DNA of 64,000 nt from Lacinutrix sp. (GCF_029238095.1 NZ_JAQWGS010000026.1:186001-250000), one strand, 5' to 3'; shown: positions 48,122-56,801, counted from the stretch's first letter. A program made the numbers and translations. Notes: a model not told the origin generated them from the sequence alone.

Positions 48122-48179
48122 ACTTTTAGTTTATTTAATTATTTATTATGATGGTTAGTTAGCAATTGTAAAACTATTA

Positions 48180-48362
48180 CTAAACCCTTCCTTTTAGAGC
48201 ATTAAAAACCCAAGCAATAGCAAAAAAGCCAAAACCTACTGCTGCAAATCCCCATCCAGCGACATCATCGTATCTAAATGCTCCTAAAGCGATTAAACCC
48301 AAACCTACTATTATCATTATTGTGGTAGCCCAAGCTAGCACTGTATTTTTATTCATTGCCAT
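48180..48362 (-). CDS. Small two-helix membrane protein
   Basis: 60 residues with two hydrophobic helices (about 8-28 and 35-54) separated by GAFRYDDVAGWG. I recall a Flavobacteriaceae family of this size annotated as CAL67264-type membrane protein; the match is from memory. It lies upstream of ettA (58 bp gap) on the same strand. Function unknown. Confidence 0.7.
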   Translation of the reverse strand: MAMNKNTVLAWATTIMIIVGLGLIALGAFRYDDVAGWGFAAVGFGFFAIAWVFNALKGRV

Positions 48363-48404
48363 AATTATTAATTTTTAGGGAAAACAAATATCGTATTTTT
48401 AAAC

Positions 48405-48432
48405 TAAAAAAACATCCAAATTTGGATGCCTT
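48405..48432 (-). terminator. Terminator of the pirin cluster
   Basis: CATCCAAATTTGGATG (48413-48428) is a perfect palindrome; on the minus strand it is followed by a T run. It separates the pirin genes from the small membrane protein gene. Confidence 0.8.
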
Positions 48433-48456
48433 TTCTCTATTAATTAATAATTATAA

Positions 48457-49173
48457 TTAATGCATTGGTACTTCTACTATTATTAATTCTGAATTTATAT
48501 TTGCTTTTATTTCTAAGGCTTCAGTTTCTAAAACACCTATAGCATCTCTTTTATCTAGTGTAGTGTTTGCTACTTCTATTTCACCTTCCACTACAAAAAT
48601 ATAGAATCCGTTTGAAGTTGATTTTACATTAAGACTGATAGTGTTTTCTGCTTCTAAGTTTGATTTGTAAATGTAGGCTTGCTGATTTATTGGAAGCGCA
48701 TTGTCTTCTAACTTATCTAAAGGTGCTACAAGTGTTTGTAATTGATTTTGCTTTCCTTCAGAAGAAAAATTGCGCTGCTCGTAGTTTGGCTTAACACCTA
48801 ATTCTTGAGGCATAATCCAGAGTTGAAGAAAATTCACTTCGTCCGTTTTACTATCATTAAACTCAGAATGAGTTAATCCAGTTCCTGCACTCATGACTTG
48901 AACTTCTCCTACTTCTATAGCTCGCTTGTTTCCCATACTGTCTTTATGAGATAATGCTCCTTTTAATGGGATTGAAATAATTTCCATATTTTGATGTGGA
49001 TGTGTACCAAAACCCATTTTAGGTTGTACAATATCATCGTTTAAAACACGAAGCGCTCCAAAACTCATGCGTTCTGGGTTTTGATAACTTGCAAAACTAA
49101 AAGTGTGATGTGATTTTAACCAACCATGATTTGCGAATCCTCTTGAATCTGATTTATGAATTATTGTTTTCAT
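48457..49173 (-). CDS. Pirin family protein (YhaK-like)
   Basis: 238 residues, two cupin domains. The metal ligands are present in the first domain: His58 and His60 in THPHQNME, His102 and Glu104 in THSEFN. Pirins of this group can act as Fe-dependent quercetin 2,3-dioxygenases or redox sensors. It is the last gene of the oxidoreductase-MarR-pirin cluster, 19 bp behind the split pirin. Confidence 0.9.
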   Translation of the reverse strand: MKTIIHKSDSRGFANHGWLKSHHTFSFASYQNPERMSFGALRVLNDDIVQPKMGFGTHPHQNMEIISIPLKGALSHKDSMGNKRAIEVGEVQVMSAGTGLTHSEFNDSKTDEVNFLQLWIMPQELGVKPNYEQRNFSSEGKQNQLQTLVAPLDKLEDNALPINQQAYIYKSNLEAENTISLNVKSTSNGFYIFVVEGEIEVANTTLDKRDAIGVLETEALEIKANINSELIIVEVPMH

Positions 49174-49192
49174 TATTTGTAGTTTCTTTTAA

Positions 49193-49666
49193 TTAATTTG
49201 AAGGTAGAAATCCCATTTTACCCATTTGGTAATCTCTCATAGCCTCTAAAAGTTCTGTTTGAGAGTTCATAACATATGTACCATAAGTTGCTACTGGTTC
49301 ATTAATAGGTTCTCCTGATAAAAATAACAAAGTACTATTCTCTTCAGCTTTAATAGAAAAGCCTTCTCCATCTTGGTTAAATTCCATAAGTTGATTTTTA
49401 TCTAATTCTAAATTTTCAACTCCATTTACAATTACTTTTCCCTTTAAAAGGTATAGCAATCCATGATGTGTGTTAGAAAACGAAATAGACTGTTCTCCAC
49501 CTATTTTTGCATCTATCATAAAAGCATTTACTGCTATTTGTGTGCCTATTTTTCCGTATTTATTATCTAATTCTCCTGCGATAATTCTAGTTTCAATTTT
49601 TTTATCTTTTGAAGTGATGACATTAAATTCTTCGTATTTAGCATGTTGGTAATTTGCTTCTATCAT
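49193..49666 (-). CDS. Pirin C-terminal cupin domain (second half of split pirin)
   Basis: 157 residues. It begins MIEANYQHAKYEEFNVI, the point where the C-terminal cupin of pirins starts, and has QSISFSNTHHGLLYLLKG and FLSGEPINEPV, the typical C-terminal pirin pattern. Its ATG follows the stop of the N-terminal part by three bases and is in the same frame. Either it is translated by re-initiation and pairs with the first half, or the gene is a fresh nonsense mutant. The metal-binding residues lie in the other half. Confidence 0.8.
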   Translation of the reverse strand: MIEANYQHAKYEEFNVITSKDKKIETRIIAGELDNKYGKIGTQIAVNAFMIDAKIGGEQSISFSNTHHGLLYLLKGKVIVNGVENLELDKNQLMEFNQDGEGFSIKAEENSTLLFLSGEPINEPVATYGTYVMNSQTELLEAMRDYQMGKMGFLPSN

Positions 49667-49669
49667 TTT

Positions 49670-50065
49670 TTAACCAGAAGGTAGGTTTAACCATAATTGA
49701 ATTCCTTCTATTGTTCCACCTTTCTTTACTAAATCTTTAGTAGGACCTTCTGCATGAATAATACCTCTTCCAGCTGTAGTCCATTGAACATCTCCAGCTT
49801 TTACAACACTTTCGTTTCCTAGAGAATCTCTATGCAGTTGCTCGCCTTGCACTAAAAATGTTACAGGCTCAAAACCTCTATGTGGATGTGGACCAAGGTC
49901 GAATGGGTTATTAGTTTCTGATATCTCATATGGACCATAATGATGGAGTAGTACGAATGGATCTATCATTTCTATGTGTTGTGTAGGAAATGGTTGACGC
50001 AATCTTATTGGTCCCATATCTACAAAATGACTTTTCCCTGCTCTTTTTATTGTATTTAATTTCAT
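49670..50065 (-). CDS. Pirin N-terminal cupin domain (first half of split pirin)
   Basis: 131 residues from the ATG at 50065. The full iron site is present: His60 and His62 in GPHPHRGFE, His104 and Glu106 in IIHAEGP. It ends LWLNLPSG followed by TAA, where intact pirins continue with a charged residue into the second domain; AAA ATG then continues in frame. Upstream in-frame extension to 50083 would require a TTG start and is not favoured. A 22-bp palindrome lies 16 bp before the start codon. Confidence 0.8.
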   Translation of the reverse strand: MKLNTIKRAGKSHFVDMGPIRLRQPFPTQHIEMIDPFVLLHHYGPYEISETNNPFDLGPHPHRGFEPVTFLVQGEQLHRDSLGNESVVKAGDVQWTTAGRGIIHAEGPTKDLVKKGGTIEGIQLWLNLPSG

Positions 50066-50081
50066 AATTATTTGTAATAGC

Positions 50082-50103
50082 AATACTTTCCATGGAAAGT
50101 ATT
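50082..50103. promoter_or_regulatory. Perfect 22-bp palindrome, candidate operator
   Basis: AATACTTTCCA followed directly by its exact reverse complement TGGAAAGTATT. It lies in the 54-bp gap between the marR stop (50120) and the pirin start (50065). There is no T run, so it is not a terminator. The size and symmetry fit a dimeric helix-turn-helix regulator such as the MarR protein next door (inference). Confidence 0.65.
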
Positions 50104-50119
50104 TGGTTAAAAAATACGA

Positions 50120-50557
50120 TTAACGCATTTTGTCAAGCAAATTGCTTAATGTTTCAGCTTCTGCTTCATTTAAGTTTTTTAACAGACTTTTATTAAAATC
50201 TACAGGTATAGAATTTAATAAATCTAAACCGTCTTGAGTTATCGTAATATTTACTACGCGTCTATCGTAATCTGAAGGAAAACGTTGTATATAGTTTTTA
50301 GCACACAACTTATCCATTAATCGTGTAGCGTTTGGAGATCTTTCTAGCATTCTATCTTTAATCGTTTGCACATTTAAAGCTTGATTTGCTCCTTGCAATA
50401 TGCGTAAAATATTATACTGTTGAGGAGAAATAGCATAATCTTTAAAAAATTCATTCTGGCAACTTGTTATCCAATTGGCAGTATAAATAATATTGAGCAT
50501 TGCTTTTACTCTATTATTTTCAAATTTTGAATTGATATCTTTTGCTAAATCTCCCAT
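50120..50557 (-). CDS. MarR family transcriptional regulator
   Basis: 145 residues, full length. Winged helix with QQYNILRILQGANQALNVQT, ERSPNATRLMDKLCAKNYIQ (recognition helix) and the wing DYDRRVVNITIT. One Cys in the N-terminal helix (SCQNEF) could serve as redox sensor, as in some MarR proteins (inference). It lies between an NAD(P)H-dependent oxidoreductase and pirin genes, a context typical for quinone or electrophile stress regulation. A candidate operator sits 17 bp behind it. Confidence 0.9.
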   Translation of the reverse strand: MGDLAKDINSKFENNRVKAMLNIIYTANWITSCQNEFFKDYAISPQQYNILRILQGANQALNVQTIKDRMLERSPNATRLMDKLCAKNYIQRFPSDYDRRVVNITITQDGLDLLNSIPVDFNKSLLKNLNEAEAETLSNLLDKMR

Positions 50558-50584
50558 TATATATTTATAAGTTCTGAACTGTTT

Positions 50585-51115
50585 TTATAAACTGTTTTGA
50601 AATGTATTCACTTGTTCTAATAACTGCTCATTTATTTCATTATTAATAATTTTGTCATCTTTAAAATTTTCTCCAAAAGAAGGACATGAAAATTCAGCTA
50701 CAATATTTCCACCCATATATCCAAAACGACCTTTAGCTATTTCTAATGCTGTTGCTCCACCTCTAGCACCAGGAGAAGTAGCCATTAATAACATTGGCTT
50801 ATTACTCCATAATTTTCCATCGATTCTAGACATCCAATCGAAAAGGTTTTTAAAAACAGTTGCATAAGTTCCGTTGTGCTCTGCTAGAGATAATATTAGA
50901 CCATCTGAAGATTTAATATAATCTAAAAATTTATGAGCGTTATCTGGAATACCATGTTCAATTTCATAATCTATTCCATAAATGGGTAATTTAAAATCGT
51001 TTAAATCTAAAACTGTTACATTAACATCTTTTACTAATGTAGAAGCATAAATTGCTAATTGTTTATTTATTGAATTCTTACTGTTAGATCCTGCAAATGT
51101 TATTATGTTTTTCAT
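50585..51115 (-). CDS. NAD(P)H-dependent FMN reductase family protein
   Basis: 176 residues from the ATG at 51115. Flavodoxin-like fold: FMN phosphate loop AGSNSKNSINKQLA near the start and SLAEHNGTYATVFKNLFDW (about 88-106), MATSPGARGG. It reduces FMN, quinones or azo/chromate compounds with NAD(P)H. An in-frame ATG at 51139 overlaps the promoter element at 51137-51144 and is excluded. First gene of the MarR-pirin cluster. Confidence 0.88.
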   Translation of the reverse strand: MKNIITFAGSNSKNSINKQLAIYASTLVKDVNVTVLDLNDFKLPIYGIDYEIEHGIPDNAHKFLDYIKSSDGLILSLAEHNGTYATVFKNLFDWMSRIDGKLWSNKPMLLMATSPGARGGATALEIAKGRFGYMGGNIVAEFSCPSFGENFKDDKIINNEINEQLLEQVNTFQNSL

Positions 51116-51136
51116 ATTCTTTGTTTTTTGATAGTA

Positions 51137-51175
51137 CAAATATACAATAAATATTTAATATATTACTAGGAATAT
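51137..51175 (-). promoter_or_regulatory. Promoter and imperfect palindrome of the oxidoreductase-MarR-pirin cluster
   Basis: TATATTTG (51137-51144, minus strand) matches TAnnTTTG 22 bp before the start. About 16 bp further upstream ATATTACTAGGAATAT (51160-51175) is a palindrome except for one base pair, centred on CTAG, and covers the expected -33 region. It could be a repressor site; its sequence differs from the palindrome at 50082. Confidence 0.5.
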
Positions 51176-51258
51176 AATTCCGTGTTAATGATTTTAACAA
51201 ATTATTCACTTTTTAATCCGTTAATGGTTTTGTAAATTCGTAGGAAATTAAAGAGACT

Positions 51259-52887
51259 ATGGATATTAACTTCAATAAAAACGAAGATTACAATAAATTA
51301 TTATTATCAGATTTACGTAGCAAATTTGCTAAAGTGAAATTAGGAGGTGGACAAAAAAGAATAGATAAACATCATGAAAAAGGAAAGCTTACAGGAAGAG
51401 AACGTATAAATTATCTATTAGACAGCAAACGTAAAAGTATTGAAATTGGTGCTTTTGTAGGTGATGGCATGTACCAAGAACATGGTGGTTGTCCTTCTGG
51501 AGGTGTAGTAATAAAAATGGGTTATGTTAGCGGTAAACAATGTATTGTTGTTGCAAATGATGCTACTGTTAAAGCTGGTGCATGGTTTCCTATTACAGGA
51601 AAAAAGAATTTAAGAGCCCAAGAAATAGCAATTGAAAACAAACTACCAATTATTTATTTGGTTGATAGTGCTGGAGTATACTTACCATTACAAGACGAAA
51701 TATTCCCAGATAAAGAACATTTTGGTCGTATTTTTAGAAATAATGCGATAATGAGTAGTATGGGAATCACGCAAATTGCTGCAGTTATGGGAAGTTGTGT
51801 TGCTGGTGGTGCATATTTACCTATTATGAGTGACGAGGCTTTAATTGTAGACAAAACTGGAAGTATTTTCTTGGCAGGAAGTTACTTAGTAAAAGCTGCA
51901 ATTGGAGAAAGTATAGATAATGAAACGCTTGGTGGTGCAACCACACATTGTGAAATTTCTGGTGTTACAGATTATAAAGCAAAAGACGATAAAGATGCCT
52001 TAGATACTATTAAGCGACTAATAGACAAGATTGGTGATTATGATAAAGCTGGTTTTAATCGTGTAGAAGCAAAAAAACCTAAGGATAATCCTGAAGATAT
52101 TTATGGCATTTTACCAAAATCAAGAGCAGACCAATATAATATGTTAGATATTATCTCACGATTAGTGGATGATGGTGAATATGACGAATATAAAGCTGGT
52201 TATGGACAAACTATTATTACTGCTTACGCTAGAATAGATGGTTGGGCAGTTGGTATTGTTGCTAACCAACGTAAACTCGTAAAAACCAAAAAAGGCGAAA
52301 TGCAGTTTGGTGGTGTTATTTACAATGATAGTGCAGATAAAGCCACACGTTTTATTGCAAACTGTAACCAGAAAAAAATACCATTAGTATTCTTACAAGA
52401 TGTTACTGGTTTTATGGTTGGCAGTAAAAGTGAGCATGGTGGCATTATTAAAGATGGAGCAAAAATGGTAAATGCAGTGAGTAATAGTGTTGTGCCAAAA
52501 TTTACTATAATTATTGGTAACAGTTATGGCGCAGGAAACTACGCTATGTGTGGTAAAGCCTACGATCCAAGATTAATAGTGGCTTGGCCAAGTGCTGAAC
52601 TTGCTGTAATGAGTGGCAACAGTGCTGCTAAAGTATTATTACAAATTGAAAAAGCCTCATTACTTAAAAAAGGTGAAGTAATTACTCCAGAAAAAGAAGA
52701 AGAATTATTTTCTAAAATAAAAGACAGATACGATAACCAAGTGTCACCATATTATGCAGCATCTCGATTATGGACAGATGCCATAATAGATCCACTAGAT
52801 ACAAGGACTTGGATATCTATGGGAATTGAAGCTGCAAACCACGCTCCTATTGAGAAACCTTTTAATATGGGTGTTTTACAGGTTTAA
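51259..52887 (+). CDS. Acyl-CoA carboxylase, beta (carboxyltransferase) subunit
   Basis: 542 residues, full length. Two crotonase-fold halves: the N-terminal acyl-CoA site with SAGVYLPLQDEIFPDK and MGSCVAGGAYLP, the C-terminal carboxybiotin site with DVTGFMVGSKSEHGGIIKDGAK and NSYGAGNYAMCGKAYDP. The sequence fits methylcrotonoyl-CoA carboxylase (leucine breakdown) somewhat better than propionyl-CoA carboxylase, because of the YLPLQDEIFPDKEHFGRIF region; the biotin-carrying alpha subunit is not adjacent. It uses carboxybiotin to carboxylate an acyl-CoA. Confidence 0.88.
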   Translation: MDINFNKNEDYNKLLLSDLRSKFAKVKLGGGQKRIDKHHEKGKLTGRERINYLLDSKRKSIEIGAFVGDGMYQEHGGCPSGGVVIKMGYVSGKQCIVVANDATVKAGAWFPITGKKNLRAQEIAIENKLPIIYLVDSAGVYLPLQDEIFPDKEHFGRIFRNNAIMSSMGITQIAAVMGSCVAGGAYLPIMSDEALIVDKTGSIFLAGSYLVKAAIGESIDNETLGGATTHCEISGVTDYKAKDDKDALDTIKRLIDKIGDYDKAGFNRVEAKKPKDNPEDIYGILPKSRADQYNMLDIISRLVDDGEYDEYKAGYGQTIITAYARIDGWAVGIVANQRKLVKTKKGEMQFGGVIYNDSADKATRFIANCNQKKIPLVFLQDVTGFMVGSKSEHGGIIKDGAKMVNAVSNSVVPKFTIIIGNSYGAGNYAMCGKAYDPRLIVAWPSAELAVMSGNSAAKVLLQIEKASLLKKGEVITPEKEEELFSKIKDRYDNQVSPYYAASRLWTDAIIDPLDTRTWISMGIEAANHAPIEKPFNMGVLQV

Positions 52888-52888
52888 T

Positions 52889-53482
52889 ATGAAAAATATA
52901 GTATTCACTTTTTTTTGCTTTTTATCGCTTCATTTGTATTCTCAAAATGAAGATATTATTACTTTGAATAAATCCTATGAAATTTCAAGTACAGATAAAA
53001 CTTTAACTGTAATGTTTCCTAAAAAAGAAACTATAGCGATTCATACTACAGTAGTTAAAATAGATTCGTCCCAATTACATTCTTTAAAAGACTTTTCAAT
53101 TTTAGATAATACTTCTTTTATAAAAAACTACAAAAAACATGTTTTTAAAAGCTCTAAAATCAGAAAAATTAATCAGTTTGCTGCTCCAATAGTTATTTAT
53201 ATAGATAAAAAATTACCTAAAAAAGTAATTTCAGATTTTACAGATTTTATTAACGATATCCCTAAAATAAAAAATCTAGAATTCTCTATTACAAATGATA
53301 TTGATAATGCCAATTATTTTATTGAAGTATTAAATACCGAAGTTAGTGCATTTACCAATAAACATAAAGAAGACTTAGACGAGGACGCTATTAAGAACTA
53401 TACTTTTAGTAGAATGACTTACAAAATGTATAATAATAGTAACAATAAATTTATTTCTTGCCACTATAAAATTAGCCCTTGA
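52889..53482 (+). CDS. Secreted protein of unknown function
   Basis: 197 residues from the ATG at 52889, one base after the carboxylase stop. Signal peptide MKNIVFTFFCFLSLHLYSQ. Mature part is Lys-, Asp- and Ile-rich with a few aromatic residues and no recognised motif. It is co-transcribed with the carboxylase by position, though no functional link is clear. Confidence 0.7.
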   Translation: MKNIVFTFFCFLSLHLYSQNEDIITLNKSYEISSTDKTLTVMFPKKETIAIHTTVVKIDSSQLHSLKDFSILDNTSFIKNYKKHVFKSSKIRKINQFAAPIVIYIDKKLPKKVISDFTDFINDIPKIKNLEFSITNDIDNANYFIEVLNTEVSAFTNKHKEDLDEDAIKNYTFSRMTYKMYNNSNNKFISCHYKISP

Positions 53483-53642
53483 AAAGCTATGCATAAAACA
53501 ATGACTATTTGTAGTACTTTTTTCATAATATTTATTTTTTTGGTTTATTTAAACTACGCAGTAGTTTTTATAAATTAAATCTATAATGAGTAAACACGCC
53601 TTTTCAATACGTGTATGCTACCTTTTATTGAGTGAACGTACT

Positions 53643-54704
53643 TTATTTCTTTTTAATCTTTTTTAAAGTTTCTATTCTTTTTATTTTTCCTGAATCTGTC
53701 GCTACAAATTCATCTACATAATATACGACTTTTGGTTTATAATATGAACTTAAATCATTTAAAGCTGAAGCATTTAAACTGTTTTCTTTTCCTTCTATAA
53801 CTAATACTACACGCTCTCCTAAAGTATTATCCTTTTCTGAAGCAATAAAAAAGCGATTATTGATTTTATGATATAATACGTTTTCAATTTGCTCTGGAAA
53901 CACTTTTAAACCACCAGAATTTATAATATTATCGAATCTACCTAACCATTCAAATTCGTTTTTTGAATGCACTTTAACAATATCGTTTGTTATGATCTTT
54001 TCATCGCAAATATTTGGTGCTTCAACTACTAAGCAATTTCTATTATCTTGGGAAATATTGATATTTGGTAATACTTTAAAATTTAAGTTATTATCTGGAT
54101 TGTTTAAATGTTTAACTGCAATATGTGAAACTGTTTCTGTCATACCATAAGTCTCAAAAATAGCAGTTTTTAATGTCTGTAAATTAGATTGCAATACAGA
54201 AGACACCTTGGCTCCACCAACAATAAGCGTTTTTATATTGTTTAATTTATTTATGTTTTTTTCAAGCTGCATTGGTACCATCGCAGTAAACTGATACTGT
54301 TTATTGATATCGATTTCTAAATTAGATTTTGGCTCGATGCTATCTAATTCCAGTCCTAAAACTATGGCACGAACTAACATCATTTTTCCAGCTATATAAT
54401 GCGCAGGAAGACACAAAAGTGCTCTTTGTTTTGGTTTTAAATTAAAATATACTCCTGTAGCAATGGCACTATTTACCATAGCTTGCTTTTGCATTGTAAT
54501 GGTTTTTGGAACACCAGTTGAACCTGAAGTGTTAAGTGTTATTGTTTTTGACTGATCTAGCCATTGTATTAAAAAAGAACCAATGTCGCAATTATAAGAT
54601 GCTTTAGTTTTAACTAAATCTAGCGCTAAATTTTGTAAGTTTTTAAAGTTATAATGTACACCATTATATTTAAAACACTCATGAACGCAATTAAAACTAA
54701 GCAT
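53643..54704 (-). CDS. menE: o-Succinylbenzoate-CoA ligase
   Basis: 353 residues, shorter than the roughly 450 of E. coli MenE but typical for Bacteroidetes. AMP-binding motif TLNTSGSTGVPKTI (about 57-70), GMTETVSHIA, the hinge GRFDNIINSGGLKVFPEQIE and the catalytic Lys near the end in DSGKIKR. It activates o-succinylbenzoate with ATP and CoA in menaquinone synthesis. The start codon of the CPBP gene's stop is 3 bp away, so menC-CPBP-menE form one operon. Confidence 0.9.
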   Translation of the reverse strand: MLSFNCVHECFKYNGVHYNFKNLQNLALDLVKTKASYNCDIGSFLIQWLDQSKTITLNTSGSTGVPKTITMQKQAMVNSAIATGVYFNLKPKQRALLCLPAHYIAGKMMLVRAIVLGLELDSIEPKSNLEIDINKQYQFTAMVPMQLEKNINKLNNIKTLIVGGAKVSSVLQSNLQTLKTAIFETYGMTETVSHIAVKHLNNPDNNLNFKVLPNINISQDNRNCLVVEAPNICDEKIITNDIVKVHSKNEFEWLGRFDNIINSGGLKVFPEQIENVLYHKINNRFFIASEKDNTLGERVVLVIEGKENSLNASALNDLSSYYKPKVVYYVDEFVATDSGKIKRIETLKKIKKK

Positions 54705-54707
54705 GTA

Positions 54708-55664
54708 TTAATCTAATATTTTATAATTATCTTTTGATGGTTCTATAACAGTTCCGAAGAGCTTATCTTTCCAATTCGACCATTTATAAACACGACTAAA
54801 AATGAAAAGAATTATGGGAAATATGATAAATACAGGTAAAACAATATCCATAATACCAGATTCTGGCTCAGAAACATCCTTAAAAACAGAATGTGTTTGT
54901 AGAGCTGTCCAGTTTGCTGTAACTAATAGTGCTGTAAATAAGTTATTTGCTGCATGAAAACCTAAAGCCAGTTCCATTCCTTCATCCATTAAAGTAATAA
55001 CACCTAAAAACAAACCTGTTCCTATGTAATAAACCATAATGATGTAACCCAATTTATCAACCTCAGGATTAGAAATATGCAGTAATCCAAAAATGAGTGA
55101 AGTTATAACTAACGGTATCCATTTGCTATTAGTAACAACACCAATACCTTGCATTAAATAGCCTCTAAATAAATACTCTTCACAACTGGTTTGAATTGGT
55201 AATAAGAGTATAGCTATTGCTGCTAGTACTAAAAACCTATTCAATTCAAAATTATCTATATAACTTTCTGGAGCTAAATAATAATCTAAAAGCACCATTC
55301 CAGAAGATATAATTCCCCAAAAGAAAAAAGCAAAGAAAATACGTTTCCAATCTATTTTTTTTCTTGATGTTGTTAAGCTTGTAATCGTTTGTTTGTGCAA
55401 TAATTTTACAATTCCAAATAGAAAAATTAAACCACCTACAAATGGAAGTAACAAAAACACAAGGTTAGTATTAGAATCGAATAAAGACATTAAATAATTA
55501 ACGTCATCAAGTCTTAATAAATCTACTTCTGCATTTAATCTCTTAATAAAAACAGCCACAATATGTGGCAAAGAAAAAACAAAAACACCAACAACAACTA
55601 CCATTATGCCTACGGCGTATCTCCACCAATCGTGTAAACTATTAAATGCTTGAGCTATATACAT
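54708..55664 (-). CDS. CPBP family intramembrane protein (Abi-type metalloprotease)
   Basis: 318 residues with about eight membrane helices. The CPBP/Rce1 motif EE-x3-R is present in CEEYLFRGYLMQG (about 160-173), followed by HISN and a later HAANNLFTA, the usual His and Asn ligands. It lies between menC (5 bp) and menE (3 bp). A role in menaquinone synthesis is not known; Rce1 relatives cleave prenylated proteins, so a link with prenyl lipids is only a thought. Confidence 0.88.
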   Translation of the reverse strand: MYIAQAFNSLHDWWRYAVGIMVVVVGVFVFSLPHIVAVFIKRLNAEVDLLRLDDVNYLMSLFDSNTNLVFLLLPFVGGLIFLFGIVKLLHKQTITSLTTSRKKIDWKRIFFAFFFWGIISSGMVLLDYYLAPESYIDNFELNRFLVLAAIAILLLPIQTSCEEYLFRGYLMQGIGVVTNSKWIPLVITSLIFGLLHISNPEVDKLGYIIMVYYIGTGLFLGVITLMDEGMELALGFHAANNLFTALLVTANWTALQTHSVFKDVSEPESGIMDIVLPVFIIFPIILFIFSRVYKWSNWKDKLFGTVIEPSKDNYKILD

Positions 55665-55669
55665 GTTTC

Positions 55670-56710
55670 TTATAAATTAAAGTTCCAGTTTATATTATTT
55701 TTGTATTGCAATGTACCATTTTTTACTTGTAATGGTGATGAAAAATTATTGGTAAACAAACCTCCTGTACCCAAACCTTGAGGCATTGTAGTCTGCTTTA
55801 AATACGTGTATTGCGCGATTGCATTAAGACCAACATTACTTTCTAAAGCACTTGTAATCCACCAACCTATTTTTTGTTTTTCGGCTAGAGTAATCCACTC
55901 ATTTGTTCCATTAAACCCACCTATAAAGCTAGGTTTTAAAATAATGTATTGTGGTTGTATAGCTTGTAATAACTCTTGCTTTTTATCTATTGTAAAAACA
56001 CCTATTAATTCTTCGTCTAAAGCAATTGGTAACGGTGTGTCTTCACATAACCTTGCCATAGCTTCCCATTGATTTTGTTTTATAGGTTGCTCTATAGAAT
56101 GTAATTTAAAATCGCTTAATTTTTTTAGTTTTTCTAAAGCTGTTTCTGGACTAAACGCACCATTCGCATCAACACGTAATTCTATATCACTTGCGCTAAA
56201 CTGCTTTCGAATACCTTTTAATAAACCTAATTCTGTATTAAAATCTATAGCTCCAATTTTAAGTTTTATACACTTAAAACCTGCTTCAATTTTATCTTGA
56301 ATTTGTTGTTTCATAAAGGCTTCGGTTCCCATCCAAATTAAACCATTAATTGCTATTGAATCTTGGTTTTTAGTAAATTTAGAAGGAAACAATTCAAACT
56401 TATTTTCTGCATTAAAAGATTTAAAAGCCATTTCTAAACCTATTTGTATGCTTGGAAACTCTATGTTTTTAGCTAAAAGAAAAACTAATCCTTTGTCAAT
56501 ATTATCGCAGGTATATTTAAGTTGCGCCTTATAATCTGGTCTATCGTCTATTGATAAACCTCTAAGAATACCGCATTCTCCAACTCCACTTTTACCTTCA
56601 GAACTTATGATGATAAACCAAGTCTCTTTTGTTTTTAAAACACCACGTGAAGTTCCACTAGGTTGTTTAAAATTAAGTACGTATTTATGGTAGGTTGCTC
56701 TCATTTTCAT
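55670..56710 (-). CDS. menC: o-Succinylbenzoate synthase
   Basis: 346 residues (344 from the third codon). Enolase superfamily: catalytic Lys pair in KCIKLKIG (KxK), metal ligands Asp in LRVDANGAF, Glu in SIEQPI and ALDEEL, second catalytic Lys in IILKPSFIGG. It dehydrates SHCHC to o-succinylbenzoate in menaquinone synthesis. First gene of the menC-CPBP-menE operon. The promoter element is only five bases before the ATG, so the transcript is probably leaderless. Confidence 0.92.
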   Translation of the reverse strand: MKMRATYHKYVLNFKQPSGTSRGVLKTKETWFIIISSEGKSGVGECGILRGLSIDDRPDYKAQLKYTCDNIDKGLVFLLAKNIEFPSIQIGLEMAFKSFNAENKFELFPSKFTKNQDSIAINGLIWMGTEAFMKQQIQDKIEAGFKCIKLKIGAIDFNTELGLLKGIRKQFSASDIELRVDANGAFSPETALEKLKKLSDFKLHSIEQPIKQNQWEAMARLCEDTPLPIALDEELIGVFTIDKKQELLQAIQPQYIILKPSFIGGFNGTNEWITLAEKQKIGWWITSALESNVGLNAIAQYTYLKQTTMPQGLGTGGLFTNNFSSPLQVKNGTLQYKNNINWNFNL

Positions 56711-56715
56711 GACTT

Positions 56716-56723
56716 CAAAAATA
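56716..56723 (-). promoter_or_regulatory. menC promoter -7 element, directly at the start codon
   Basis: TATTTTTG on the minus strand, followed by AAGTC and the ATG at 56710. Transcription would begin at or within a few bases of the start codon. Confidence 0.5.
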
Positions 56724-56732
56724 CGCAGAAAT

Positions 56733-56775
56733 ATAAAAAGTTGATGCTTTTATTACTAAAAACATCAACTTTTAA
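56733..56775 (-). terminator. Terminator after carbonic anhydrase
   Basis: AAAAGTTGATG (56736-56746) pairs with CATCAACTTTT (56763-56773); T run on the minus strand. Confidence 0.75.
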
Positions 56776-56801
56776 ATAATAGAGACTAATCCACTTTTTA
56801 T

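Noticed and set aside
53489-53578. 29-codon frame encoding a hydrophobic peptide (MHKTMTICSTFF start)
   Set aside because: No promoter element or coupling seen and poly-T DNA gives hydrophobic peptides by chance; not supported enough to annotate.
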